From Parelaphostrongylus tenuis (lineage: Eukaryota > Nematoda > Chromadorea > Rhabditida > Metastrongylidae), in the NCBI GenBank assembly GCA_019055375.1, contig JAHQIW010006962.1, forward strand, positions 90,478-154,477: DNA of 64,000 bases, given 5' to 3'. Shown piece by piece: positions 28,801 through 43,800 of this stretch. A program made the translations under genes and the position numbers. The stretch's first letter is position 1. Every line of letters starts with the position of its first letter. The notes beneath the pieces are model-generated. The model did no database searches. It saw only the letters and a list, made by a program, of their open reading frames with translations, and was not told the DNA's origin.

Positions 28801-31800
28801 TCAAAAAGGAGTCGGACCTGCGTTGTCCGTTAGCGATATCGCATACCAGACCAAACCTGTTAAAGGTTGGTGGCTCATAGCTAACATAGAGATGTTGAAG
28901 AACAAGTGGTGTCGCATTTGTACCTCTGTGATGGAGTAATAGCTCGCGTCTCCAGTATGGACGAAAGGCGGGTTCGACTCTAGTTTGAGCTCGAATTTTT
29001 GCTCACCACTCAATTCTTTTAGGTGTATTGAAAACACTGTAGCACTGCGAAAAATGCAGTCAAAACATTGAAAATTATGAGTAATACATATTTCGATAGA
29101 CTTTTCTTTTCGTAAAAGATAGGAGATAAAGTGTCTGGCAAATAGCAATCCTTTGAATGTAGGACGACATTCGACTGATTTGAACATCGTTGATGTAATT
29201 AAATGGAATTTGGTATGATAAGATGTTCAGCAAATCACATCGATATATCTCGTTGGTGCTCTACAACCTCTCAGATAAATCTGTCGTGAACTTCGCCTCT
29301 ACGAAAAGACAGAAGGCTCAGCCTAAGATGTTGTGTTGAGGCGAAGGCTACAAAAAATTGCGGATCATCTTCAATAGGTTCGGGAAGGAGTACACTAATC
29401 TGGTACAAATTACTGGACACTTCGCTGAACAGAGCGTTTTTCTCAAACATCCGACATTCATTCGAAAGCTTATATCTTGGCGATTCCAACAATGTGCTTG
29501 CTTTCTGAAAAGGTCTTTTGAGTAGGCTGTAGCACCAAAAATAAAGTTATGTTGCATGCTCGGAGTGTTACGCTTGCATAGCTAGGGTCTCTAATTGGGT
29601 TTTCATTGAATTTTTAGTGCTCATCCGATAGCTTAATTGATCCTACTGTTAAATTTGTTTCTGAAAATGTCTTTACAGAGCACCATAAAAGTAGAAAAAA
29701 GATTAAGTCGCAGTCGGAGTTTTCTCCCCAGATGAGAGTCATAAATACACGGAAATCATAACAGCGTGTAGAAAAAATTATGGAGTATCAGGTTGATTCA
29801 AAGAACCTAGAGTTTTCTCTGAATTCGGGAATAAATTCCGATTAGGTAACGAGAATCGCAAGCTGTTCGCAAATCGGCTACAAGGTCGATCAATTATCAT
29901 ACCGAATGAACCGCCTCCCGTGATGTAATCAATCAACTCTGCGATACTTACTGGAGACGAAAGGCCGGAAAACATTCTACTGTAATAGCCAGCGGGCAGC
30001 AACGGTCACAAAAAGTGCAAGTACTGAATATCGTACTGTCAACGAAATTGCAGCTCAACGATGATTCCAGAAAAATATGTGGCAGAGACGATGGTGGTGA
30101 TGAATAGCACGGTCGCCCAATAAAGAAACTGAAGACACGCAATTAAGTGCTGTTATTCCAAAAGGAACCTGACAAAACAATATAAGCTCAACTCACTTTT
30201 TGAAAACTCTTATTAATATTCCGTCTAAACTTTGAATTATATTAGTAATTTGAAAATCACGACAGGTGCGCTGATGTTACTTCCAGAAGATATCAATTTC
30301 TTGCAGGATGAATTTGTCATCCAAGTGATAGCTCAAAAACCTTTCACAAAACTCGCAGGATTCAATTTTTGACGATCAATATAGCGAAAACAATATTGAC
30401 AAAAGGGGCTAGTTTTTCTTATCATCTCAATTAATAATGTTCAGCCCGCGTCGGACTTAGCCTTCTAAAAAACCATCAGCCGATCGCACGACTTTCAAGA
30501 ATCATTGCACACACAGGCATAGTTTCGTTTTGGAAGAATTAAAGTCGAAAGCTATTAACTCGCTTTCCAACGAGCAAATGCCAACAAATGTTTCTCATGA
30601 AGACATTATATCGTCCTATTACACCTATCATGCTATTTCAGAGAAAACGACTCTCAACCAGCATCGAACGTATCACACAGAGGACAAAAGGCGAGTCTTC
30701 AGCTTTAGTCGAGCTGAAAAAAGGAACACGACTCTCATGATGAATTACGGCTATAAAACATTGAAGTCAATAGGATAAGTGCTCCAGCCGAGAGAGAAAA
30801 CATGAGGTAGTAATCCAGTTAAAGTGGTATTTTGGAAAATTAATCATGTTGATGGTTTGCAAAGTTTTTCTTTTGCTCATGTTTCGCAAGTGTGGAATCT
30901 CAAACCATGGAACCCATGGTTACCAGAAAAGGTTAGACCAGACGGCGCTTTTCCGTTATCCGTGCCTTGTTACAAGCCCTCAGGAAAAACGCAACCTTTA
31001 GGCTTTTTCCAAGTTAGGTAATCCGTTTATAACTTAAATTAAAAGAATTTGAATAGCGCAATTTATTTACAAAATGGCTTCATTACTTAGCTGAAACAGC
31101 AAAATTAAAATATCGTTTCTCATTTAAACAATTTTCGCTGCATAAGGTTATTCCTTTGGAATTTCAAAAAATAGTCGACAGATTAAATCTTAGGGATTCC
31201 AATAATGTATTTGGTTTTTGAAAAGAGCTTTTTACTGAGCCCAGAAGATTATCGGATTACGCAAACTCTGATCATTCGTCATCCGCACTTTCTTCCTTGA
31301 GAAAAACGCACCTTTTGATTTTTTTGAAGTTTTAACAATTTTCTGATAACCCAAATCTCTAAAAATTCAACTGTGTAACTTATTTTCCATAAGGCTTCAC
31401 TATTACGCTGTAAGAACAAAAACAAAATTATGTTTAATACTCAAATCTGTCTCGCTAAACATAAACTTTGCTACAAAGTTTCAGCAACCCTTGGATAGCT
31501 TAAATCTCATCGATTCCGATAATGTGCTTGGCGTTTGAAAAGGACTTTTTAATGCGCTGTAACAGCCAGAAAAATGTTAATTTTTGCACAGCGCAAGAAT
31601 GACATTAAACCACCGTGCTTTGCCGGATCATGAATAGGAATTTCGCAACATGCTCGCTAAGCTACCGTGCTTTTCCGGTGCCAAATTTGCAATACCGAAT
31701 CTTTCTTGATTGTTACAGGGCAATAAGAAATTCCTTCCAGAAACAAAATACATCGTTGGAATCTAGGAAATTTAAGCTATCGAATGATTACTGAAAGTCC

Positions 31801-34800
31801 AGAGAAGAACTTTGCTCAGCGAGAAAAGTTAAAATAAGAGACATAATTCTACTTTTAGCTGTTATAGCGCAAGATTGAAACCATTTTGAAAATAAAATAC
31901 ATTATTCAAAATGATTTGATTTGAGCTATCTAATGACTACTCAGACTTAGAGAGTAAGCGAAAATACTTTTTTTAAGGGATTGAAACAGGGCACGGATAA
32001 CGGAAAAGTACTGACCAGACCAGCTACTATGATGCGTCTGAATGAGAACCCCTTAGATTCAGAAGCTCAACTCATATACTTCGACATATCACATGGATTT
32101 ATGCCCTTACAACATACATTCATAATTATATGCATTACGTAAACAAATGAACATTGATGGGTGTGCTCGCGGATATGAGTTATTTCTCACATGATTGATA
32201 CCAAATGCCTGCACTCTAAGCAGCAAAAAAGTTCCTTATGGCCGTTTTGTCGCTAAAAACATAAACAACGAATGATCTTATGAAAAATGTCCGATGCCTG
32301 ATGTTTGTCAAGCGAACGAAATTTTCTAAACAGCTCTGGTGCGCAAAAATGACTGGTAGGGCATTACTAGCATCAATATAATGAATCCATGATTGAGCAG
32401 ATCATAAGGACAACGAGTTAAAACCTCACTGTGCCCTATTCCTTTCGTATTTTTATATTGTTCGTTTCTCTACTCTCCCCTGTCAACATGTAAAAGTTTC
32501 GCTTTCATTGGCTTCAACACTTCTAGTGAAGAAGCAGGTAGCGCAGTGGAAGCAATCTACATCGTAATTTACTTAGGATTTGGTTTGACCCCAAACCAGG
32601 CTATCCTGGCATTCATCCCTCCAACATCGAGCATTTGTTGTTAGACTTTGCAGACAACATTTCCTTATTAATACTCTCAAGAGCAATCCTGTTTTTTTTT
32701 TAGTTACCAAGATCGAATGTTGCAAATAATAGTGCTTATTGAGTAAGCAAAACAGTACAATAAAAGTAGTTTGACTAGCGTTAGAACGAGCTTCGCCTTT
32801 TTCAGTGCCGTTTTTCTTAAACCCTTCCAATTATTCATTGGAAAAAAGCCGCTTAGAGTCTTGCGCAGGTAAGAACTTATGAGAGCGTGAGAACGTGCTA
32901 GCACGACTACCTCTAAATTCCGAAGATCATCTACTCAATCAACATTCAACAACAATCATCAAGAAGACGAAAATCCCAACTACCAGTCCAACGAATACGC
33001 AAAAGATTGACTACTCTCGTGGATACTGGAGAAAGCGGGAAACAGACACGAAGAGAATTCAAGAGAGCTGGAAATTCAGCGCACTGTGATACGTGTGATG
33101 TCAAGTCATGAACTGATGGTATTATCATCATGAGTAGAGTACTATATATAACAAGAAAAGGACTAATTTGTGGTCATCACATTATTCAACACACAAATAA
33201 CGTAAATCTGTGTCGTCTAAAAAAAACTATACTCAATGTATACTTTTCAAAAATGTTCTGTGTTTTCATGGAATCAATACGGGGAAGAAATCTTACGAAC
33301 ATTTCCAGAATTCCTGGCACAGATTCCACAGAATTAAACAGTTTGCGAAGCCTTTTTACGACATAAAAAAGACTGATGTTGTACTGAAGATTTCGTTTGC
33401 ACACCTTTTAGCAAATAGACGATTGATTTCAGATAGCGTCAATGCTCACCAAAACCCCGCAAAGATGGAAATGAATTGAAACGGACTTGGATTGCGGAAG
33501 CAGAGATTAGATGGATGAGAGTCGAAATTGCTGACGAATTCGCGGTGTAATAAAGGAAAAAGAAAATAAGAAAAAAGATGAGAGCGTCAACCATGCGGAT
33601 GGAAAAATGTTTCAATTTTTTTGACAAGTGATGTCACGATTTCAGAGGCTCTTCAAGCAAATCTTTTAGCTCCAACATATAGCAATTACAATAATCATAA
33701 TTTTGACAAAAAAAAAGACGTGACAGGCTCAAGAAAAGATCTCATGAATCACCAGGACGACTTTTATGGCATGAGAAAAGTGAGTGAGAAAGAACTCAAA
33801 ATAATCATCGCAGATACAGAAGCGTATGAAATTAACGACTTCAATAAGTATTACTTAATACTCTGCTGAAAGGTTCCGCATAGTTAGCACAAGTTTTACC
33901 TGGCATGACGACGGAAGTAGATGAATCTCCACAATTTACAAGTGTCTCAGAAAGGGTGGGAAGATCATATTCTCCTTGTTAAGCCTGAAGCACGAGCTTT
34001 TGTTAGGCTATTTAGCCAAACAAAAATTGTCATCAACTCTTCGTGTAAAAGGCTCAATCAACGAAGAAAATATGATTAATTGGTCGTGTTGAGGTTGAAG
34101 GAGACTCGGTTTACAATATAGTGCAAGAAGAATCTTGGAGAGATAAATTGTGCAGAAGATTAGAAGAAAAATGAATGGGACAGTAGAAATAAGCAGTCTA
34201 AAAACGAAAAGTTCAATTGGCGTACAGTGCGTGTGCAGTTGTTAATACAGAGATGAGAAAATAAGAGAAGGAAAACGTTCAGAAAAAACATTCAGATACT
34301 CTAAACACTCGGTGACTTATCGGAGTGTAGGCAAACCATAGACCAATTCACTTTTTCCTTACAGTGTATATTCGTGAGAATGTTATATAACTCAAATCAT
34401 ACTGTAGCAAAAGGAAAAGCGGATAAGGTTTTCAGCGTTAATCAATCTCTGAAGGATGTGCTATGCATTCTACTCCATCAATCATCGTTAAAAGTGACTG
34501 AACGCATAACTGGCTCAAACAATGAATATCAAGCGGTGGCCTCCCAATCTATCAAGTCAGTGCTGCTAGACTCTAAGACCACCGGTCCGGTACCAACTTT
34601 GCTATCTCGCCTGGATGGAAAGCTTAGCGAACACGGGGGTGGAATCGAGCCAACGATCACGTATGCAATACACGGCACCTATAACCACTGCGCTCCACAT
34701 GCCCCTTACTCTGGAGTATCTGTAATTCCACGAATTCGCCATGCGCTAATAATGTCATATTCTTTATGTTTCATCAAATATCGTTGTGTATGATTTATGG

Positions 34801-37800
34801 TATAAGAATTAAAGTGATTACGTAATTGATCAAGAAACAGGCAAATTAGCAGACCAAACAGCATTCAGTACATATTAAGCAAGTATGAATTAGTGAGCAA
34901 TCTATAAGAGTTTGAAACTCACTTTTTTTTAACTTCCGCATTACCAATCAATCATTAACACGACACTAAAACACACGAAACGCTTTGAAACAATAGCCGA
35001 AACAGTTTTATTTTACTCACTTCGGGTCATGACTTAATTAACAGTTCCGAAAAAACTCTCTCTTTATCTGTTTATTAACAATGTCATGGTGTTCTAACTG
35101 TGCACTTAGAATTTTGAGCAGTATGCAAAACATTTGACTCCCAGAGGAGTTCAACTTGCGTTTTCTCCCTTTCCAATGACGAATGCTACCACGACACTAC
35201 CGATGTCAACGCTCTTTGAGCCTTGTCACTAGCACGATGTCTTTTTGTTCAGTCAGTTCCTTATAAAGGGATATACTCCTTATATAAAGGAATCCACGCC
35301 AAAATATTCACACTTAACGTACAGTTTGAAGAATAACGTGGCGTTCTTTCAGATTGACTGTCGATTGCCGTTTGCTTGGCCTACGGCTATTCGCCAGTAT
35401 TAATTTTTTTTATCGAAAAAGATATTTATGAACACTTTCAGATTTATGAATAGATTTATGAACACTTTTATATCCATGAATATATTTATGAACACTTCAT
35501 AAAATATATATATATTTACTTATTTATTTATGAACACTTTTAATCGACTCCTCTATATTGGGTGTATATCATCTTACAAGGAACTTTCTGAAACGGAAGG
35601 CATCGTGTTTCTGATGAGACTGAAACACGTGTTTAGCATTTTGTAAGTGCCATAACAAACCTCAAGAAAAGCTTAAAATATGCTGTGAGGATGACAAAGT
35701 ACATAACGTTCGTGCTATTACAACAAAATATTCTATTTCAAAAGTTGAATAATAAACCATTGAATGTATACATGAAGTTTGGAAATAAACAAAACAATGA
35801 ACAAAAAAACATTGTTTACTAGATATGCTCGCCCATGTGGACGTGAAAAATGCATTTGTAAGAGAGTTATGCAGCAATACACGCAAAAGTGTTGGATAAA
35901 CTCTATGAAGAATCAAGCCTCTCATTCCACAGGATCAGATAAATTGAAACGAGTCTTTTCACAGAGATGATCCCTTTGATTCATGAATTTTGGTGACTTT
36001 GGTATTTTGGTATCTTTAGTGTAGCATTCAATGTCCTGTCGTACGATTAATCCAGGATTTCTGGGACATCGACCAGCCTACAACGGTATTCATGAGGACG
36101 AGCAAAATCCTCAAATAACATCTAAGCGCACTTGAAAAGTGCTAAGACCATCGTGGATGATGACAGATGGGAAACGATGAACCGAATAATATGTCTGAGA
36201 TGGGGTCACAACTAAATGTAAAATGTCAGGTCATAAATATGTAGAAGTTCGCCAATGAAATCTTGACTCAATTGCTTTTCTCGACAACAAGGAAGATGAG
36301 GAAGTGTTGCGAAGAGTTATGATGGCTTTGACGAAACGCGCGAGACCGTCAAAATGTACGCAAGCCTTTATCATCCAAACCTCGAAAAGATTCAAAAAGT
36401 CTCTCAGAATACCCTTTGATGTAGTGTGATGTGCAAAACTTTGGGGTTGCAACGGGTTGCAGCACGGAAAGTTTGCACATCACACTACATCAAGGGTATA
36501 TTTGAAATTTTATATCACCGCTAGAAGCGATTAAATAAAAAGAATTTAATTTGATCATCAATACCCAATATCTGCCAGCATAACTGGGTTCAGTGTCGAT
36601 ACCGACTATCCGGGCCAGGTCGTTGACGGTTGGCGGCTGACAGATAGATGCGCTGTAACGTAGAAAGAGTGGTGTGCAAAATGGGGGTTGGTGGTGCAAC
36701 GGGTTAGAGCACGCGCTTTAGGAGAGGGTGAAATGTGGGTTTGAATCTCGCCTGACGCAAAAGTTTTGCACATCACACTACATCAAAGGGCATCTTTGAA
36801 ATTTCACTACCACTAAAAGCGGTCAAGTGAAAAGAGTGTCATTCTCCCAGATTATATTAAAATTCTAAAACGGTGTTTCAAATACGTCGATTGTAAGGCA
36901 AGGTTGTAAGGTAACCATTAAACAATCTCATTAGAATGTAACCTTATGATATGATGCCAGAGAACTAGCAACGAATATGTTTTTTAGTGGATAGACGCCA
37001 TTTGCACTGATTACTAGAGGAGTCGTAAAGGCGCAACAAGCTTTAATGATTCGAAAAACTAACGAGCTCACACTGTACAAATTCACTCCAAATAAATGAC
37101 TTTTTATTTATGTTTTTTGATGGATGGAGGTGAGTATAAATTGGGGAAGAGTCGCGCAAGTAAATGGAAGAGCACAGCACAGATTTATCTCTGCCACAGG
37201 CGAGTTGAGTAGGCGTTAGTGAGGCTGCACACATCTGTTGTAAAGTCGCTCGCTACACTGACTGGACATTGGCCAAAACAATGTCTAGACAAGAAGTAAA
37301 TCGCTCCCTATGGTTGACTTATTGATCTTAAGATGATTGTTTTGCCATCTAGAGTCATAAAACGTTGCTAATATCCAAAGAGTACTCTTGTTCCACTGAG
37401 TGGAGAGTGGAACTATTTCTACGGCCGGCCAAATGTTTGATAAAACCTGAATTCTATGAAAATTTTTTCCTCAGAACTTCACTCTTACAGAAATGAATGG
37501 AAAGAAAATGTTCCCAAAAATGTTAACTGTCACACCATGAATGTTTCAACCCAGGAACGGACGATTACCACTAACAGTACTGTTTTATGATAAATGCTAT
37601 TATCTAAGTAGTACCCTAGGTCTTCTCTTGGCAATTTCTCACCCCTGGAAGAAAAAGTAGTGCATAAAGTTCTGTGGTGAGGATTAATCAGAGATTAGGC
37701 ATCTTAAGATTTGTACAGTATAAAAGAAAAAGAACTTATCGTGCGCGTTATGATTTATGAAGAAACAAAATCGTTTTAACAAGAAAACCTCAGTGAGAGT

Positions 37801-40800
37801 TGTGCAGTGAAAAAAGTCCGATTTGATCCGAAAATTTAGCCATGTGGTCCTTTTTACATAGCTGTTTCTTTCAGAAACTTCAGACACTTAGATCGCTTTT
37901 GTCCGACACACAAATTAGTTCCGTATGTGACAGGATTATTACTAAAGATTATAGAATGACAAAGCCTAGCTGTGAAGTATCAAATAAACACAAGCAATGA
38001 ATAATATAATTCAGACTTCCTGGTAATTTCTTCTAAAACCAAGCTAATAGCACGAGGTTGATCTAAAAGGATTTTATCCCGCTAACGTTCTGACGAAGAG
38101 CGCATGTGGCGCAGTGGTCAGAGGTGCTTTGCGCGATCATGGCTCACCAAGTCATCCATCCCTCCGCGGTCGGTAAATTGGTACCACACAGGTCTTAGGC
38201 TTGTCTGGGAGGTTAAGCAGCATTGACTCGGTTCAGCGAGAGGCCACCGCAAGTCATTGATCTTTCTCACTTGAAGCATAGCCCGAATGGAGTGACTTCA
38301 CTCGAAGATGCCCTTTCATAGGTGATGGTTGTTGCGCTAATCGCTCGTTGACAGTTTTTGTTTTTTTCTGGATAAGTTGGCTGATGTCTGATCTGCCATG
38401 GGACTGTTAACCTTTTCTTATGTTTATTCTTCTGGTATTAGCTTGATTATCGAAAAAATTACACTTGATAAACAGTACCGAGATCGACGGGAATGCCGTT
38501 TTTTCAAATTATTCGGAAATTTCACTTGCTCGAAATTTTTGAGATATTGAAGAAAATCTGCCTCAGTCAACTCTGATTTCCTCTAGAATGAAATCAAGTT
38601 GAACGTGTATCTGAGTAACAGACAGCTGATTTAGGTATTCTAGACTTGCAAGAGATTTTCACTTGAACTCAAGAAGGTTTTTTTCGGTTCTTTAACGATT
38701 TAGACGTATTAAAAGCAGACATAGCGATTTTGCTCCAGTGTCAACTTACTATTCATAAAGAATTGTTATCCAATCACGAAAAAACCAAAAGAATAACGAA
38801 AAATATTCCACAAATCAGTGGAAAAGTGTGCTAGCGAGAGAATCACAATGAGACAAGCAGCTACATGGCAACTGACATTATGTGGGTGAGAGAAACATCT
38901 AAGAATTTCGGTGGCTTGGACGATAGCGGGGAAAGCAGTAGAGAAGATGAGTGACAAATGACTGCACTATTTTAGCGTTGATACTCAAAAAATTTCAGAA
39001 AAACTTCTTCAGCATGTTTCTTATGTAGGACGATATCTTATGCATCATGATGATTCGACACAATGTTGTCATGCAGTACTGTAAAGCATTTGACCTCCGC
39101 CAAAATTCTCGCTTACTCATATTTGATGAAGCTTCAAGATTCGAAATAATCTTAATGGAAATTCAAGCTTTAAAGTGTTTTTTATTTGTTCATCTCCATA
39201 TATTCCGTCGTTATATATTGCGCTACTCTGCGGATTTTTTTCATTGCTTATTGCCTTCAATCAATCTTCTACGAAGCTCTCTGAAATTCTATATGGGTTC
39301 GGCTGCCATCCAAAGTGTTCTTCATAAATCTTGTTCAATACTGATCGGAATGATCTTTTCTGATAGCTCTAGATAGACCTGTGAGCAGATTCCTAGTGTT
39401 CACCACAAGCAGACGCCAGCGTTTGTGGATTGGAGAAATATCTCATGAAAGCCTAGCATCGATTTGTCTACACCTGAGGAAAGGAGGCTCGTTTGACCCA
39501 CGCGCTCTCTCACCAGGGATCATGTGTAATGTATGGCATTTTTAATTACTAAGCATCCCACGCCCACCTCAACCATTTAGCAAAATTTAACAAATCTTCG
39601 CTTGCATGGCTTAAAGTAAATTCTCGGAATCTCATCTGTGTTTCTAATGCTCTATCCTTTCGTTAGCTTCATTCTATTGCGATGACATCAACAGAAAGAG
39701 CGATACAAAACATCAGGAACGTCAGCACCAACATCTATTGCCAAGTTCCTTGCTTGAGTGTGGGCAGAAAGGTGCTTTCAATACATAGTCATTACAGAGG
39801 CTTCAAAACTTGCACTATAGGAAACGCATTTAAGTGTATAGAAATAGTAAACAATATGACTCTCGAACAAAAGTAGAGTTCCTGCTGATTAGGAGGGGAC
39901 AAATGAATCGACCTCATCGCTGGAGGAGAACTTTTCTTAGGAGTGTTAGTAACTAATCGAAAGTTGAGACTTGAGGCTACAACTCCACGTCGTCGGTTTT
40001 TAAAACACCTTTTTATTAGCTGCGATCTCCACACAAAACCATGTCTCAAATACGCACAATTCTCGACGGAGAGATCTCTTTTTTTGCACTATTAGTGATC
40101 ATTCGATAGCGTAATCGAATTTAAATTCAACATTATGCTTATACCCTAAAAACCTTTCTCTGAAACGCAGCAGGTGAAATAAGCTGAAGTTCCACCTGCG
40201 ATCAATGGCCACATCGGCCAATTCACGTGCGGGTGGCTGTCAGCCACCTTCGACGATGCGATGGTGATCGATTTTTTTCGAGCATATCAACGGGTAGAGA
40301 AGTATTACTTCAGCGGTTCATGTGGCCGCCTCATGCACCCGCACGTTAGTTCGCCGATGCGGCCACTGGTCGCAGATGGGAATGTCTTTATCGAAGACCG
40401 ACGACGTGTGCTGTAACATCAAGTCTCAGCTTTCGAATTGTTACTGATACTCCTATGAAAAGTTCCCCTCCAGCGGATGAGATTGATTTTTCATCTGCCC
40501 TTTCCTAATCAAAAAGAACCAAAGTATTAGATTCCGCTGCTCTTCGCCGATAGCGCAGACACGGCGTTCAAGATTAAGTGCATACGCACTGTATTAATGA
40601 GAGAGTATTACTTTGAAATACTGTGGGAGAAAAGCAGGGTTCAGAATGACCCTGCACTCAGCCATTCATTCGAACATCTGCTTCTTCTGACTAGCCAAGT
40701 ACCATTCTTCAAATTTCAGTGTACTGCATTGGTAAAAATTTCATCTTTGTAGATCGAAGGGTTTCTACCGACAGAAGTAGAGGTTAGTCATGTGTGAAAC

Positions 40801-43800
40801 TGTCTCCACTTGATGGATTTGAAGTATAATGCATTGTCAAGGAGCAGACCAACGCCTTGCGATTTATCCTTTTCGCGCATTGTTCAAGACAATATTTCCC
40901 TACTTCCAATGGTTGTCGACCCACTGTCGTTGGGATATTCTTGAATATGACTATAATGAAAACTTGTGTTACCAGCCTGGTCACTCAAGTCTGAAAACTC
41001 TATGCGGAAGTGTCAACGCGGAAACAAAAACTACGAAGAAGTGATATCACAACAAACAGTCGTGCTCTCGAGTCCATTGAGCGAAAACAGTCTACGATCT
41101 AAATGCTATATGATAAGCACATTTACAAATGATATCGCTGAACATCGATCAAAGTTGTATATTTGTTAAACATTCAAAAAAATCGTATAGAACGGAATCT
41201 TCGATCTCAGAATGATTCGCATTTTCTGTTTCGTGCGATGCAAGGATATGGAGCATTCAAAAGTTTTTTTTTATGTAATTATATTGACCACTTCAGACAT
41301 TATAATACAAAACATATGGTGTTTCATAAAAAATCTAATGCATTATTCAGTTTATCAAAAATAAGTTGAGCCCAGCCTGATTTTGATGAGTTTTGCTCAA
41401 CAACTGAATATGAAGCTTGATTAGAAGAAAATTGAGACAAGGGATGATGACAGGTTTACAAATCAGCTGAAAAACGGCGCTTAGTATTGTCGGCGTGGTA
41501 CGGCTAATAAAAAACGATCTGTCCAGGTGATCCTTATATAGGGCTTGACCCGATAACCTTAATTGATAATAAAAGACCGAAAATGTATTAGAAACGCTGC
41601 CCAATAACAATGAAGTTATGTCGACAACAAAATCACCATCTGTGTAAACAGCTGCAGAGGTATGTAGACAGGGAAACATGAAGGTGTGAAATGCCATGAA
41701 AGAAAATAGCTTGAGCCTTTATCTAATGTTTCATAAATCCTGCCATCTTTATTATTTGCGTATATCAGCTTTCCTTGTAATCGATTCGTTCCCTGCATTA
41801 ATCGACGCAAAGAATCTCGAACATTTCGCGCGTTTCGACTGCTAGTTAAGAATCTCGCTTTCTTTATAAACGTCGTAGAAAGTTGAGCAATTCAAATTCT
41901 TTTGGAAATTTTGAGACAGCCAAGCTAAGGCATTCAATGTGATTGTGATAGAGCGTTGAGGGAGATGGCCTAATTAGCACCTTAGTTCTTGATAGCCTGC
42001 AAACGAAGAAAGAAAAACGAGGCCTCAAAGATTTCCCTTTAAAACCAACTAGGATTATGGAAAGCAAATTTTCTGTCAATAATGCTCAAGACACAATGCG
42101 CACGTCGTCAACTATTCTCAGATAACTCGACTCCCATCACACATTGCAGAAGTAATTGAATAAATATTTGGCCTGAAATTTACTTACACAGATCTTCAAT
42201 GTACTTACATTAGTGTTTTTGTGCCCCTAGACAGCTCCCGATCGAAATGGTTGCAGAAATACTTCACCGAATGCTGACGAGACCATCGAAATGTACGTAA
42301 GCCAGTGACATACGAAACCTCGCTAAAGCTCAAAACGGTCTTTTGAAATATGTCGAAGTTTTATGAAAGGTCTTCAAAAAATAGTCAACTAAAAGCTAAT
42401 GCCTTTGTAATTGATAATAGCTGCAAGCTATCGACTGAAAAATGATTCAGACAGCATTTCACGTTTTCTAGTCCTGGCAGGTTTCCTCGCTTTCTATTAT
42501 CAGTGGAAGTGGCTCTGATGAGGCACAGAAACGTACGTAACTTACTGACGTATCAGACCTCGAAAAGACATGAAGCAGTCTCTCAAAATATCTCCCCAAA
42601 GAAAGAGGAATCGACTCAATAGATATGCACAGCAAAGTATCACTGAGTACTCCCATTTACGACGCGGCGCCAAAATAAAACAGTGATCTGATGCATCATG
42701 CCCTAGCCTGCACATGTTATTTTGAAGACCAAGTATGCAGTTTGTCATCTTTTTATTAGTATGAAAACAAATTCTTTCGCATGAAGACTAATTGATCATC
42801 GCTCTCGACGTATCATGCAAGAGACAAATCGCCCCACCCCATCTTTCGAGCTCAGCTTCTGCGTCTGTTACATAGCAGCAGCAAATTAGTGCAAATTTTA
42901 ATTAGTGTCTCATTTCCAAACTTTATCCGTAGGATTAAGTATTCATTGAAAAAATCTTATGTTTTTTCTCCCTTCAAGTAACTTAAATCCACTTATATAT
43001 GTATAGCTTCCATAGTTAAGATTTTCAGTACACCAAAGAATCAACAGGGGCGCTGTGGCCGAGTGCTTGTAATGATCGTCGATGCGCGCGTGGAGTCGAG
43101 CTCTATCCCCAACACTCTCCGGCAGTCAACAAGAACGTCTTATAGAACGCTACAGCCAGGCTATCCTCAAGATTGCACAGAGACAAGCTCGACCAGTATT
43201 CTAAGTGATTCAAGAAAAAGACGAAAAACGAATCAAATGCTAGAAGTACTTGGATGCGCACAACAAAAAATTGTGATGAAGGGTCGTGTAAATGAATACC
43301 AAATAAATAAACATAAGGAATTAAGTAAAAAGAAAATTTCACTAGAAAAGTATTCTTATATCGCTGTGAGGCAAGTTAAAGAGGATTGCCTACAGAAGGA
43401 AAGAGTCTATCTAGGCGAGCTCCCAACTGACGAGGAGACATCGTTCGAGCACACTATGTAAAGTGTGCGGCACAAATTGTTGGGTTTTAAAAATTTTATC
43501 TATTAACGACATGAAAAATATATGTTATCTGAGTGGTTCAACTGCCGCCAAAGTTCTTCTCCAGTGAGAAACTCTTTGTGACTTTTACATGGATCCATCT
43601 TATATTCGTAGTCAGTTGCTGAAGATGTTGCAACTTCTAGTGAATGAAATATTTGGTGCAATAATCATGAGAAAAAAGACAAAATTTTACGACAAGAAGC
43701 ATCTTTTGCTTTGGGAATCATAGCTTATGAAAGAAAAGATGACAGCAAAAGAAACGATAACCTGAGAAATCGAAAGAAGACATTTCTCCTAGTGGGACAC

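Noticed and set aside
34374..34793. 139-codon plus-strand frame
   Set aside because: Antisense reading of a SINE-C copy.
43063..43461. 132-codon plus-strand frame
   Set aside because: Its first half is a SINE-B copy present elsewhere in the window; the rest is read-through.
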